The notes: a model not told the origin generated them from the letters alone. Counted from the stretch's first letter, positions 47,645 to 57,172 are shown. The stretch is 64,000 nt of DNA from Bacillus mycoides (GCF_001757995.1 NZ_LXLV01000070.1:241137-305136), one strand, 5' to 3'. A program made the numbers and translations.

Positions 47645-48514
47645 ATGAAAAAATTAATTGGTATAGCAACAGCAGCAGTTTTTGGTCTTGGGATTTTCAC
47701 ATCATCTGCAAGCGCAGAAACTGTTGTAACAACAGACGTACTAAACGTACGAGAAAACCCTACTACTGAATCAAAAGTTGTCGGTAAATTACTAAATGGT
47801 CATAAATTAGATGTTCTAAATACAGAAAACGGATGGTCAAAAATCAAATTAGATGGTAAAGACACATTCGTAAGTACAGAGTTTACAAAAAGCTCTTACT
47901 ACGTAACAGCTAACGTATTAAATGTACGTGCTGAAGCGAACACGAACTCTGAAATTCTTGGAACGCTGAAGAAAGACGATATGATCGAAACAACGAACCA
48001 AGTACAAAATGAGTGGTTACAATTTGAATATAACGGAAAAACAGCTTACGTTCATGTTCCTTTCTTAACAGGTACAGCACCTGTTATTGAAAAACAAGCA
48101 ACGCCTGCTAAAGCTGAAGCTCCTGCTAAGGCTCAAGCACCCGCACCAGTAAAAACAGCTGCTAAGCCTGCTGTGAAAGCTGCTGAAACGAACGAACCTT
48201 CTGGTGGTCGTGAGTTAACAGTTGTAGCTACAGCATATACAGCTCACCCGAGCGAAAACGGTGGCACATATGGCGGCCGTGTATTAACTGCAATGGGTCA
48301 TGACCTAACAGCGAACCCAAACATGAAAATGATCGCTGTTGACCCGAAAGTAATCCCATTAGGATCTAAGGTATGGGTAGAAGGTTATGGAGAAGCAATC
48401 GCTGGAGATACTGGCGGTGCAATTAAAGGTAACCGTATCGACATTCTACTTGGATCAGATAGCGCTTCTCAAAAATGGGGCCGCAAAACTGTTAAAGTGA
48501 AAATTTTAAAATAA
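47645..48514 (+). CDS. Secreted SH3b-3D cell-wall protein (EntA/YabE-type)
   Basis: 289 aa. Signal peptide about 1-24 (ends TSSASA-ET), two SH3b domains (about 25-80 and 88-142), an Ala/Pro/Lys-rich linker (150-185), and a C-terminal 3D (Asp-Asp-Asp) barrel. The barrel has ELTVVATAYTAHPSENGG, AVDPKVIPLGSKVWVEGYG and AGDTGGAIKGNRIDILLG, with the three Asp of the lytic transglycosylase-like fold. B. cereus relatives are annotated as enterotoxins EntA/EntB, but the fold indicates wall remodelling. ATG 47645 follows ATGGAGG. It is a separate transcript with its own terminator. Confidence 0.92.
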   Translation: MKKLIGIATAAVFGLGIFTSSASAETVVTTDVLNVRENPTTESKVVGKLLNGHKLDVLNTENGWSKIKLDGKDTFVSTEFTKSSYYVTANVLNVRAEANTNSEILGTLKKDDMIETTNQVQNEWLQFEYNGKTAYVHVPFLTGTAPVIEKQATPAKAEAPAKAQAPAPVKTAAKPAVKAAETNEPSGGRELTVVATAYTAHPSENGGTYGGRVLTAMGHDLTANPNMKMIAVDPKVIPLGSKVWVEGYGEAIAGDTGGAIKGNRIDILLGSDSASQKWGRKTVKVKILK

Positions 48515-48533
48515 CCAATGACTGCTAAATTAC

Positions 48534-48571
48534 AGCCGGTTCTCTTTATTGAGAGCTGGCTTTTATTTTTT
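48534..48571 (+). terminator. Terminator after the SH3b-3D gene
   Basis: AGCCGGTTCTC / GAGAGCTGGCT (one G-U pair) with a 6-base loop, then TTTATTTTTTT. Confidence 0.9.
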
Positions 48572-48598
48572 TATAATATATATAAGGAGGTTACGTCC

Positions 48599-48901
48599 AT
48601 GAATTTACAAGCAAAAGTAGACTGGGTCGGTACACCAAAACCGTACATATATAAAGATGATGTGACATATGATGCCATCGCAATTGACTTCTCACTCACA
48701 AACGATGACAACCGCTATAAATTAATTGTGCTCAACTATGAAGAAAATACGCATTACAAAATCGTACAATATGGAATAAAACCGGGTTCTCAAAAACCAT
48801 TCCCTATCGATATTCCATTCGAGCGAGAAATGCTAACGCTAGTTGAACAAATAGTAAATGATCCATATGTACAAGCGATATTAAAGCAAACACGCTCCTA
48901 A
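48599..48901 (+). CDS. Hypothetical protein of 100 aa
   Basis: ATG 48599 has an excellent ATAAGGAGG site. The product (begins MNLQAKVDWVG) is soluble, acidic and beta-rich in look, with repeated aromatic residues (PKPYIYKDDVTYDAIAIDF, YKLIVLNYEENTHYKIV). It has no signal peptide and no motif I can assign. It is flanked by terminators on both sides and hence its own transcription unit. A real gene by its signals; function unknown. Confidence 0.75.
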   Translation: MNLQAKVDWVGTPKPYIYKDDVTYDAIAIDFSLTNDDNRYKLIVLNYEENTHYKIVQYGIKPGSQKPFPIDIPFEREMLTLVEQIVNDPYVQAILKQTRS

Positions 48902-48908
48902 TCGCAAA

Positions 48909-48942
48909 AAAGACTATCTCAATTACAAGAGATAGTCTTTCT
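48909..48942. terminator. Bidirectional terminator
   Basis: AAGACTATCTC / GAGATAGTCTT with an 8-base loop, A run before and T run after, between convergent genes. Confidence 0.9.
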
Positions 48943-48946
48943 TATA

Positions 48947-50326
48947 TTAACGAGTCGGACCAGATACTTCCTCTGATTTCAGCGTATTATTTGCTCCAAG
49001 AGAATGGTACAACATCTTGCCATTTCCATTAACAGTAACGATATGTTCATTATTAAAGCTTTTGAACTTTACAGATCCATCACCGTAACGAATATGATAT
49101 TCTTCATACGTTGTTACTTTATATTTCGTTTCACTTTGACGTTCTACATTACGAATTTCCATCGTTAATAAATCTTCTGTAATTCCTTTTTTGTGTAGAT
49201 ATTGCAAGTAATCACGGTCTTCTTTATACGATTTACCGCTCTTATCATAATCATTTTCAATTAAGCTAAAATCATTTAATGAAATTGCACGCACGTTATT
49301 ATAAATATGATTTTGTACAAAATCTCCAACCGCTGAACTAGAAGCTTCTTTTGGGAAATTTAAGTAATATGTACTTTGATCTCCAACTTTAATACTTTCA
49401 GATTTCATCACACCAAATTCAGCGTTTTTCTCTAAATGTACTTCTACCGTTTCATCCGTCGGTACAGGACCAAGTTTATAACTTCCGTAATTTAACTTTC
49501 CGCGTTTCTTGCCATTAACAAATACAGTTGCATCGCTTTCATCAGACGAAATAGTTACATAATTTCCTTCAAGTGATAAATCCACTTCTACTGTCCCATT
49601 CTTTTCATCTGCTAAATCTACTTCTTTCTCTGTTTCTAATTCAGTAAGTTCTGTCTTCGCTGTTGCCTTTACAACATAAGTACCCGGGAAGTATGGACCT
49701 AGTTCTTTCGAAGTTTTATCACTAGAAAGCGCTGTTTCTTTTTTATCATTCACATATATTTCAGCATTCTTTGCAGTTGTGCTAACACTCATGTAATACG
49801 ATTTCATGCTGAACTTATACTTCGGATATAAGAACCACTCTTTCCCGTCCTCTACAATTTGCCCATCTTTAAAAGATGCTTTATCACTTGCTAACTTTTG
49901 ATCTACTGTCTCTCTTTGCAAATATGATAACAGTTCTTTATTATAGGAAGGATTTTCTTTTAAATAACGGATATACGCCTTAATATCTTCTGTCTTAACC
50001 TTTAAGGTTGGATCGTCTACTTTCAAAATCTCATCGATTGCATTCACATCTTTATTTTGGAATGCCTCGATCATTGCATTTACTTGCTTTTCCTTCGAAA
50101 ACTTGCTTGCACCGAATTTATATGCGCCAAACAAAATAGCAAAAACAATGACAAAACCTATAAGTAAAAACATGTTTTTCTTACTTTTCACTGGCTTTAT
50201 TTCTCTCCGCATTTCTGAATGAGCAGAAGCTGTTTGATCAGCAATTTCTTCTACTTTACTTCCGCAATCAGGACAAAAGTTCAATTGCCCTGCAACTTGT
50301 TTATTGCATGTTCCACAAAACTTCAA
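48947..50326 (-). CDS. Zinc-ribbon membrane protein, TcaA/YvbJ family
   Basis: 459 aa. The N-terminal zinc ribbon MKFCGTCNKQVAGQLNFCPDCGSKV has two CxxC knuckles, then a basic stretch, one transmembrane helix (about 50-70) and a large extracytoplasmic part. The latter follows TcaA order: NTF2-like domain, two or three Ig-like modules (SMKSYYMSVSTTAKNAEIYVND, GNYVTISSDESDATVFVNGK), and a C-terminal NTF2-like end. In Staphylococcus TcaA affects glycopeptide response. The start is TTG 50326 behind GGGGGAG. It is followed by a shared terminator. The role here is unproven. Confidence 0.88.
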   Translation of the reverse strand: MKFCGTCNKQVAGQLNFCPDCGSKVEEIADQTASAHSEMRREIKPVKSKKNMFLLIGFVIVFAILFGAYKFGASKFSKEKQVNAMIEAFQNKDVNAIDEILKVDDPTLKVKTEDIKAYIRYLKENPSYNKELLSYLQRETVDQKLASDKASFKDGQIVEDGKEWFLYPKYKFSMKSYYMSVSTTAKNAEIYVNDKKETALSSDKTSKELGPYFPGTYVVKATAKTELTELETEKEVDLADEKNGTVEVDLSLEGNYVTISSDESDATVFVNGKKRGKLNYGSYKLGPVPTDETVEVHLEKNAEFGVMKSESIKVGDQSTYYLNFPKEASSSAVGDFVQNHIYNNVRAISLNDFSLIENDYDKSGKSYKEDRDYLQYLHKKGITEDLLTMEIRNVERQSETKYKVTTYEEYHIRYGDGSVKFKSFNNEHIVTVNGNGKMLYHSLGANNTLKSEEVSGPTR

Positions 50327-50339
50327 GTATTTCTCCCCC

Positions 50340-50669
50340 TTATTTTTTTACTACTTTCATACCCACGAATGTTAATACGTAAGAAATAAGAAAACTACCT
50401 ACTATTAAATATAGCGTGTTGCTTTGAATAGATAATATCGGTCCAGAAATTCCAGCGAACTCCTTCATAATTTCCTTACTTCCTGAGGCTGTAATATGAA
50501 TTTTTGCTATTCTATTTACACAAAGCATCATCACAGTATAAACAGCACTAAACACTGCTATAGTTACGTACCTATTTCGCATACGATATTGAGCCAATTT
50601 CATTCCAGCCCTAACTAGTAGAATACATGGTAGAAGAATTAATAATTCCCACCAATGTAAATCTGACAA
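50340..50669 (-). CDS. Small membrane protein of 109 aa, unknown
   Basis: Three hydrophobic helices (about 8-22, 33-53 and 83-105) with a central extracellular-looking loop HITASGSKEIMKEFAGISG. The start is TTG 50669, fixed by AAAAGGAGAG 7 bp upstream. It lies 13 bp before the TcaA-like gene on the same strand, so the two form an operon. No family is recognised; it may assist the zinc-ribbon protein in the membrane. Confidence 0.75.
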   Translation of the reverse strand: MSDLHWWELLILLPCILLVRAGMKLAQYRMRNRYVTIAVFSAVYTVMMLCVNRIAKIHITASGSKEIMKEFAGISGPILSIQSNTLYLIVGSFLISYVLTFVGMKVVKK

Positions 50670-50827
50670 ACAAATTCTCTCCTTTTAATTACATAGTAAT
50701 ATACAAAATTAACATTATATATATTACCATGATTTTCTAATTGTGTAATTAGAATTTCATTTTTTCTGTTTTGAGCATTTTTTGTTTATAATGGTAAAGG
50801 AAAGAAATCTGTGTACGGAGGAATATT

Positions 50828-52447
50828 ATGCTGCAAGACTCAATTACGAAAGATGAAATTATGATGATTGCGAATGAGTTCGTTCAAGGGCTTGATCCAC
50901 AGCAAGTTGCTGATCAGGAGCATGTCGCTACAGCTCGGCACCTATATCGTAGTGGTGTTGTCTATAACGTTGACTTTGATGGCTATACGCTATCCGGAAC
51001 TGTAAATGCTGAAGGCAGTGTATATAGCGTTCACATCCCAATTCGTAATGTCACTGAAAGCTATTGCGATTGCTTCGCGCCAACGCAATGTGAGCATATG
51101 CTTGCTGTGTTACTATCTGCAGCTTCTAGTTTTGGGCAGGTAGGAGATGTATTAACTTTATTCAAAAATAATACAAAACCTTCTCTTCCTCCTATTCGAA
51201 CTGCACGACAAGTATTGCAATCATCAGCTTTTGAAGAAATGGATTATAAAAGTTGGCAAACATACTTTGAAAATGAATATGAATCATTTAAAAAAGAACA
51301 AGCTCGGCTCACTTATAAACAAATGTATTTTCTTATGAGTCTTTTTACAGACTTCTATACAAAATTAGAACGGAAAGCTCCGCGCATCGTTGCTATTCAT
51401 GAATTATTTAAGTTGCACGCGGCACTTTATTGCTTTCAAAAATTATTAGAAGAAATTCAAGAATTTGAAGCAAACAAACTATATTCTTATCACCAACCAG
51501 TTAACGTCGTTCGCCTATTCGTTGATAAAGTTGAATCTACCGTTAGGGACCTAAAAACAGAGGAGATTCCAGAAGAATCCAAACCGATTTTACAAGAAAC
51601 AGCTCGGCTCATACATGAAGCATTCTTCTCTACCGATGCCTATACACAAGAGCGATTCTTCATTTATCGTCACGTATGGGGTGAACTGTTAAGAACAGAA
51701 GAGCAGCTACAAGAAGAAGAAAAACGAATCGATACTAAAATCAATCCACTTTCCAAAGCATTAGCATCTTCTCATCTGCTCTTTTTAAATAATGAAGACT
51801 TATCGGCAATGGAATTACTCAAAAAACAGCCTGCTTCTGTTGTGAGCCTTTACTTCTATTGGTTAGAAGAGTTATTAAGTGCGATGCAGTGGGACCGTGC
51901 TAAAAGCTGGCTTTCCTTTACTTATAAACAAGTAAAAGAAACGATAACGGAACAAGAGAATACCGTCTTCATACAAGATATCGTTCGATTATTTGTGATG
52001 ATGTATGAGACATATGCAACGCATACGAATGAACAAGCGGGATTAGAAATGATTTTACAAGAACTATTACCGTATAGTTTCACAAATTATGAACAATACG
52101 TACTAGCGAAGAAACAATACCATGCATGGACGGAACTTCAGCTCTTATATGGATTCGAAGTAATCGAACTTTTGAAAGAACCATTGAAAGATATTGAAAA
52201 AGAAGCGCCCGAAGCAGCACTTCCTCTTTATCACCATGCCGCAATGGAAGCAATTGAAGAGCGAAATCGCAAATCATATAAACGTGCCGTTCGTTACTTA
52301 AAGAAATTACGTATGCTTTATAAACGACTGAAGCGAACTGATGAATGGGATGCTTTCATTATTCATATCGCTAACTTACATTCACGTCTGCGTGCACTAC
52401 AAGAGGAATTACGGAGAGGAAAATTAATCGATGATCATACAAACTGA
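50828..52447 (+). CDS. ywqB: SWIM zinc-finger protein (YwqB-like)
   Basis: 539 aa. The N-terminal SWIM finger is ESYCDCFAPTQCEHMLAVLL (C-x-C-x(n)-C-x-H, about residues 78-95), a domain that binds DNA or protein and commonly accompanies SNF2 helicases. The rest is helical and poorly conserved, with clusters of Glu and Lys. ATG 50828 follows ACGGAGG. It overlaps the SNF2 gene by 17 bp, so the two are translationally linked and probably act together in DNA transactions. Confidence 0.9.
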   Translation: MLQDSITKDEIMMIANEFVQGLDPQQVADQEHVATARHLYRSGVVYNVDFDGYTLSGTVNAEGSVYSVHIPIRNVTESYCDCFAPTQCEHMLAVLLSAASSFGQVGDVLTLFKNNTKPSLPPIRTARQVLQSSAFEEMDYKSWQTYFENEYESFKKEQARLTYKQMYFLMSLFTDFYTKLERKAPRIVAIHELFKLHAALYCFQKLLEEIQEFEANKLYSYHQPVNVVRLFVDKVESTVRDLKTEEIPEESKPILQETARLIHEAFFSTDAYTQERFFIYRHVWGELLRTEEQLQEEEKRIDTKINPLSKALASSHLLFLNNEDLSAMELLKKQPASVVSLYFYWLEELLSAMQWDRAKSWLSFTYKQVKETITEQENTVFIQDIVRLFVMMYETYATHTNEQAGLEMILQELLPYSFTNYEQYVLAKKQYHAWTELQLLYGFEVIELLKEPLKDIEKEAPEAALPLYHHAAMEAIEERNRKSYKRAVRYLKKLRMLYKRLKRTDEWDAFIIHIANLHSRLRALQEELRRGKLIDDHTN

Positions 52448-55187
52448 AGTAACAATTAGGCTCCAGCACGTTAGTCAAGGTTGGTTCCTTTGGGGAGAAG
52501 ATGATAGCGGTACGCTCTTATCCGTAGCAACTTGGAAAAAAAATGCATTCGCATGGCACTCTACTTCCTTCTACGGAACGTTTTTAAAAGAAGCAACGTA
52601 TGAGGGAAAACAAGGCGTTATGTTAACGAATGCACAGGCATTTGAATACATCGCAAATAAACCGATGAATTCATTTGCAAATATGCAAATGAACGGTCCT
52701 ATTACGGCACTTACAAAGGACGCAAGTGAATTATGGGACGCTTTCGTCAGCGGCAGCTTCGCACCTGACATGAAGCATTGGTCTCAGCGGCCATCTTGGA
52801 AAGTTCAGAATACCTCAATTGAAGATGACATGTTAGCATCTCTTTTCTCTGCCGCTGTGAACGAAAGTATTTTGCAAGATGCTCGCTCAAATGACGGATG
52901 GGAAGATGCAAAGAGACTATATGAACATTACGACTTTACGAAAAGGCAATTGGAAGCAGCACTACATGAAGAAGATTGGCTTCGAAAAATTGGTTACATT
53001 GAAGATGATCTTCCATTTACAGTCGGCTTAAGACTACAAGAACCGCAAGAAGAACTTGAAATGTGGAAGCTTGAAACAATCGTTACACCAAAACGTGGTG
53101 CGCATCGCATATATGTATATGAAAGTATCGATTCCTTGCCAAAACGATGGCACGATTACGAAGAACGGATTCTTGAAACACAAGAAGGATTCAGTAAGCT
53201 CGTACCGTGGCTAAAAGAGGACGACAAGTTCCGAGAAGAACTCTTTGAAACGGAAGCTTGGAACTTCTTAACCGAAGCAAGTAATGAATTACTCGCAGCA
53301 GGTATTACAATTTTACTACCATCATGGTGGCAAAATTTAAAAGCAACAAAACCGAAGTTACGTGTACAGCTGAAGCAAAGTACAGCACAAACACAATCTT
53401 TCTTCGGCATGAATACGCTCGTTAATTTCGACTGGCGCATTTCAACGGACGGAATTGATTTATCAGAAAGCGAATTTTTTGAACTTGTTGAGCAGAACAA
53501 ACGCCTTTTCAATTTAAATGGTCAATGGATGAGACTTGATCCTGCCTTTATTGAAGAAGTAAAAAAACTAATGAACCGTGCAGATAAATATGGACTAGAA
53601 ATGAAAGACGTGTTGCAGCAACATTTATCTAGCACCTCGGAAACAGAAATTGTAGAAGACGATAGTCCGTTTACCGATATTGAAATCGAACTAGATGGAT
53701 ATTATGAAGAGCTTTTCCAAAAACTTCTGCACATTGGAGATATTCCAAAAGTAGATGTACCCTCTTCGCTACAAGCAACACTCCGTCCATATCAACAACA
53801 CGGTATTGAATGGTTGCTATACTTACGAAAGCTTGGATTTGGAGCATTATTAGCCGATGATATGGGACTTGGAAAAAGTATTCAAACGATAGCTTACTTA
53901 CTATACACTAAAGAAAACAATCTCCAAACAGGACCTGCGTTAATTGTGGCACCAACATCAGTCCTTGGAAATTGGCAAAAAGAATTTGAGCGTTTCGCAC
54001 CAAATTTACGTGTTCAGTTACATTACGGGGGTAACCGAGCTAAGGATGAGTCATTTAAAGACTTCCTTCAATCAGCAGATGTTGTATTAACTTCTTATGC
54101 ATTAGCTCAGCTTGATGAAGAAGAACTTAGTACCTTATGCTGGGATGCTGTTATTTTAGATGAAGCTCAAAATATAAAAAACCCACATACGAAACAGTCG
54201 AAAGCAGTAAGAAACCTACAAGCAAATCACAAAATTGCTTTAACCGGTACACCAATGGAAAACCGACTTGCTGAGCTTTGGTCTATTTTCGACTTTATCA
54301 ATCATGGGTATCTCGGAAGCTTAGGACAATTCCAGCGCCGCTTCGTCACACCGATTGAAAAGGACCGTGATGAAGGAAAAATCCAGCAAGTACAACGATT
54401 TATCTCGCCATTTTTACTGCGTCGTACGAAGAAAGATCAAACAGTCGCATTAAACTTGCCAGATAAACAAGAACAGAAAGCTTATTGTCCACTAACTGGT
54501 GAACAGGCTTCCTTATATGAACAACTTGTTCAAGATACATTACACAATGTAGAAGGATTAAGCGGAATTGAAAGACGCGGATTTATATTACTTATGCTGA
54601 ACAAGCTAAAACAAATTTGTAACCACCCAGCCCTTTATTTGAAAGAAGAAGAACCACAAGATATCATCGAACGCTCTATGAAAACAAAAACGTTAATGGA
54701 GCTCATCGAAAATATAAAAGACCAAAATGAAAGTTGCCTAATCTTCACTCAATACATTGGCATGGGGAACATGCTAAAACGTGTGCTAGAAGAAAATTTC
54801 GGTCAGCGTGTCCTCTTCTTAAACGGGAGTGTACCGAAGAAAGAACGTGACAAGATGATCGAGCAGTTCCAAAACGGAACATATGACATCTTCATCTTAT
54901 CGTTAAAGGCCGGCGGAACAGGATTGAACTTAACTGCTGCCAACCATGTCATTCACTATGACCGTTGGTGGAATCCAGCTGTAGAAAACCAGGCCACAGA
55001 CCGTGCATATCGCATTGGTCAAAAACGCTTCGTTCACGTTCATAAACTCATTACAACAGGAACGCTTGAAGAGAAGATTGATGAAATGTTAGAACGAAAA
55101 CAATCATTAAACAACGCCGTCATTACAAGCGATAGTTGGATGACTGAACTATCAACAGACGAACTAAAAGAATTACTTGGCGTATAA
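52431..55187 (+). CDS. ywqA: SNF2-family DNA translocase/helicase (YwqA-like)
   Basis: 918 aa. The N-terminal half (to about 440) is the bacterial SNF2-associated region. The ATPase core follows: I DDMGLGKSIQTIAYL, Ia IVAPTSVLGNW, II ILDEAQNIKN (DEAQ), III ALTGTPMENRL. The second RecA lobe has FSLKAGGTGLNLTAAN-type motif V and NQATDRAYRIGQ motif VI. SNF2 proteins move along duplex DNA using ATP and remodel protein-DNA complexes. Start ATG 52431 lies inside ywqB behind GGAGAGG. It ends in a dispersed repeat carrying a hairpin. Confidence 0.94.
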   Translation: MIIQTEVTIRLQHVSQGWFLWGEDDSGTLLSVATWKKNAFAWHSTSFYGTFLKEATYEGKQGVMLTNAQAFEYIANKPMNSFANMQMNGPITALTKDASELWDAFVSGSFAPDMKHWSQRPSWKVQNTSIEDDMLASLFSAAVNESILQDARSNDGWEDAKRLYEHYDFTKRQLEAALHEEDWLRKIGYIEDDLPFTVGLRLQEPQEELEMWKLETIVTPKRGAHRIYVYESIDSLPKRWHDYEERILETQEGFSKLVPWLKEDDKFREELFETEAWNFLTEASNELLAAGITILLPSWWQNLKATKPKLRVQLKQSTAQTQSFFGMNTLVNFDWRISTDGIDLSESEFFELVEQNKRLFNLNGQWMRLDPAFIEEVKKLMNRADKYGLEMKDVLQQHLSSTSETEIVEDDSPFTDIEIELDGYYEELFQKLLHIGDIPKVDVPSSLQATLRPYQQHGIEWLLYLRKLGFGALLADDMGLGKSIQTIAYLLYTKENNLQTGPALIVAPTSVLGNWQKEFERFAPNLRVQLHYGGNRAKDESFKDFLQSADVVLTSYALAQLDEEELSTLCWDAVILDEAQNIKNPHTKQSKAVRNLQANHKIALTGTPMENRLAELWSIFDFINHGYLGSLGQFQRRFVTPIEKDRDEGKIQQVQRFISPFLLRRTKKDQTVALNLPDKQEQKAYCPLTGEQASLYEQLVQDTLHNVEGLSGIERRGFILLMLNKLKQICNHPALYLKEEEPQDIIERSMKTKTLMELIENIKDQNESCLIFTQYIGMGNMLKRVLEENFGQRVLFLNGSVPKKERDKMIEQFQNGTYDIFILSLKAGGTGLNLTAANHVIHYDRWWNPAVENQATDRAYRIGQKRFVHVHKLITTGTLEEKIDEMLERKQSLNNAVITSDSWMTELSTDELKELLGV

Positions 55188-55290
55188 AGTGAAGCTTTAA
55201 TCAGTGGGGGTTCCATCCCCACTGATTATTAGCCCTCACCAATCTGTTTTTACGGGCAGCAAGGCTCCCACAAATAGCGGGATAAACAAA
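55183..55290. repeat. Dispersed intergenic repeat with hairpin, copy A
   Basis: Begins at the ywqA stop with ATAAAGTGA-GCTTTAATCA. It contains the stem TAATCAGTGGGG / CCCCACTGATTA, then TTAGCCCTCACCAATC. The same opening recurs at 56131. The hairpin has no T run, so it is not a clear terminator. It resembles repeats at gene ends in B. cereus-group genomes. Confidence 0.7.
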
Positions 55291-55326
55291 AAAGGAGCAA
55301 TCTCTAAATGAGATTAGCTCCTTTTT
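55289..55326 (-). terminator. Terminator of the VanZ gene
   Basis: AAAAGGAGC-AATCTC / GAGATT-A-GCTCCTTTT with a 5-base loop, T run on the minus strand. It overlaps the gene's last codons. Confidence 0.85.
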
Positions 55327-55799
55327 CTATGCCAAAACCAATTACTTATTATAATTCCTGTTAACCCGCCGCACGTATCAAGCAATGAATCCTGCCACAT
55401 CGGTGTACGGCCTCCTGTTAACCCTTGATGAATTTCATCAAATATTGCATATCCCGCAACGAAAAGAAGTGCATATATAAAGCACCTTTTTCTCGAGTAA
55501 CCAGATTTATAAAAAGCATAATACGTTAATGAGCCGAGTATAAAGAACACCGTAAAATGAGCACCTTTACGAAGGAAAAACTCGATAAAACCACCTACAC
55601 CTTTATTTGCGATACTAACAGGTGTACCTCCGCCATAATCGATAGATACCCCTGAAAAATGCTCTTTCACAAACTCAACATTTGCGGATTGCTCAATATC
55701 CGAGCGCATATCCTGTTTTTTATATGGCTGTGCTGAGGAATAGAAAATAATCCCCATCCATACTAATACAGGAATCCAAAATAACCATTTACGATTCAT
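55314..55799 (-). CDS. VanZ-family membrane protein
   Basis: 161 aa, four to five helices. The family signatures are WMGIIFYSSAQPYKKQD near the N-terminus, FIEFFLRKGAHFTVFFILGSLTYYAF in the middle, and AIFDEIHQGLTGGRTPMWQDSLLDTCGGLTGI at the end (D-E-x-H-Q and D-x-x-x-D-x-x-G). VanZ is known for low-level teicoplanin resistance by an unknown mechanism; most family members have no such link. ATG 55799 has a GGAAG site. It diverges from the DUF1659 gene. Confidence 0.9.
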   Translation of the reverse strand: MNRKWLFWIPVLVWMGIIFYSSAQPYKKQDMRSDIEQSANVEFVKEHFSGVSIDYGGGTPVSIANKGVGGFIEFFLRKGAHFTVFFILGSLTYYAFYKSGYSRKRCFIYALLFVAGYAIFDEIHQGLTGGRTPMWQDSLLDTCGGLTGIIISNWFWHRKRS

Positions 55800-55910
55800 T
55801 CTTCCGTAAGCCCCTCTCTTGCTCTATTAAGAGTACCAAAAAAAAGAAAAAATTTCACGCCAAAACATGACATTTCCTCCCTATTTATAAAGTGAAAGGG
55901 GGTGATAAAC

Positions 55911-56135
55911 ATGGCAGTTGAAACGATCGTTATGGACTTAACTTTACGTCTCGTATTAAACGGTGGATTAGACAAGAACGGAAAAACAGTTTTTAAGAAC
56001 AAGCAATTCAAACATGTTAAAACAAATGCAGATTTAGGGAAAGTACATGCTGTTGCACGTGCTCTTGCTTCATTACAAGGATCACCACTTCATGCTGTAC
56101 AACTTGTAAGCACTTTAGATCTTTCTAATCTATAA
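55911..56135 (+). CDS. DUF1659-family small protein
   Basis: 74 aa. The pattern LTLRLVLNGGLDKNGKTVFKNKQFKHVKTNADLGKVHAVARALASLQG is typical of DUF1659, small proteins usually encoded next to a YvrJ or DUF2922 partner. No such partner is present here. ATG 55911 follows AAAGGGGGTG. The stop is within the opening of repeat copy B. The function is unknown. Confidence 0.87.
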   Translation: MAVETIVMDLTLRLVLNGGLDKNGKTVFKNKQFKHVKTNADLGKVHAVARALASLQGSPLHAVQLVSTLDLSNL

Positions 56136-56185
56136 AGTGAGACTTTAATCATTGGGGTTTTCCCTATTCCCTCGTCAATGTAGCT
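56131..56185. repeat. Dispersed intergenic repeat, copy B (degenerate)
   Basis: Shares ATAAAGTGA-CTTTAATCA-TGGGG with copy A at 55183. Its hairpin is broken (GGGGTTTTCCC only) and the remainder has diverged. Confidence 0.6.
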
Positions 56186-56297
56186 TATCCGATTTTGATA
56201 GCCAAGAACCACCGGATTTGTTAGTTAAGTATAGACGCAATACAACTTAAAGTTGTATTGTGAAATTAACTATAAAAATATAAAGTGGTGAATGGAA

Positions 56298-56936
56298 ATG
56301 GAAAAAGAGATAGAAATCAAATCTAAACAACTAATCGATAAGTTGGTTGGAACTGATGAAACTTCAGTTAAGAAAAACGCCAGGTTCGGATTTAAAATTT
56401 TCGGTTCGGTTGGGAGTCAAAACATCATTTGGTCAAGATATAAAATGGACAGAATGATAAGAACATTAGACCAAACAATGTTAGAAAAAATGGTAGCTGA
56501 AAAAAACATTGAACAACAAAAAAATATTATTAAAGAGAAAACGGATCGGATTGAGAAGTTAGAAAAAAATCAAAAGAAGTTGGAAGAAGAATATAAAAAA
56601 ATAGAGGCTCAACACAAACGATTATTAGAGCAATATTACAAATTCCGTAAAAACCAACAAAAAGGAATGATAAAAGAAAGAGTTCTAACTACACCAGTTA
56701 AAGAAACAATTAAAGAAGCGTGGGAACAAGGTTATAAATTAAAAGATATTCATGAAGGGCTTGTATTATCGGGTATAGATATCAGTTATGAAGCCATTAG
56801 AAAATATGTAAAAGTGGGGAAGGAAACAGGTGATTGGCGTATTTCGAAAGAAGAAAATAAAGCTTCAGCGAGTCTTGCAGCAGAAGCTATAGCAAGTGTT
56901 ATAGACCAACGAAACAAACAACAAGGCAATGAATAA
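56298..56936 (+). CDS. Coiled-coil protein with C-terminal HTH-like part, unknown
   Basis: 212 aa. Residues about 55-120 form a strong charged coiled coil (EKNIEQQKNIIKEKTDRIEKLEKN and on). The C-terminal part KETIKEAWEQGYKLKDIHEGLVLSGIDISYEAIRKYV looks like a helix-turn-helix of the kind found in recombinase and plasmid-type proteins. ATG 56298 is chosen over 56292 because GTGGTG is 7 bp upstream. The stop overlaps the next start by one base (TAATG). AT-rich composition and repeat-flanked position suggest acquired DNA. No family recognised. Confidence 0.7.
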   Translation: MEKEIEIKSKQLIDKLVGTDETSVKKNARFGFKIFGSVGSQNIIWSRYKMDRMIRTLDQTMLEKMVAEKNIEQQKNIIKEKTDRIEKLEKNQKKLEEEYKKIEAQHKRLLEQYYKFRKNQQKGMIKERVLTTPVKETIKEAWEQGYKLKDIHEGLVLSGIDISYEAIRKYVKVGKETGDWRISKEENKASASLAAEAIASVIDQRNKQQGNE

Positions 56937-57172
56937 TGGTTCATAAGAGAAATAGTAATTGGACTAAAAAACTGAAAAGTATTAGAAATTATGAAGCCTT
57001 ACCTCCAGTTATTATAAGGGCCATATGGAGTCGTTATGACCGTGGACAATCACCACAGAAGATATACGAAAGGCTAAAAGAGGAAAGGCAACTTATTGCT
57101 AGTTTTGAAACTGTAGAAGCCTATATAGAGCAAGTGGTAAAACCTTATTATGAAAAAGAGGGGGAGAATTAA
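56936..57172 (+). CDS. Small HTH-like protein of 78 aa, unknown
   Basis: Basic N-terminus (HKRNSNWTKKLKSIRNYEAL), then PPVIIRAIWSRYDRGQSPQKIYERLKEERQLIASFETVEAYIEQV. The S-P-x-x-I-x-x-R-L-x-x-E...S-x-x-T-V-x-x-Y-I arrangement resembles transposase or resolvase helix-turn-helix segments. ATG 56936 is coupled to the preceding gene. It converges with the zinc-ribbon gene with a 4-bp overlap. Function unknown; a DNA-binding partner of the coiled-coil protein is inference. Confidence 0.65.
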   Translation: MVHKRNSNWTKKLKSIRNYEALPPVIIRAIWSRYDRGQSPQKIYERLKEERQLIASFETVEAYIEQVVKPYYEKEGEN

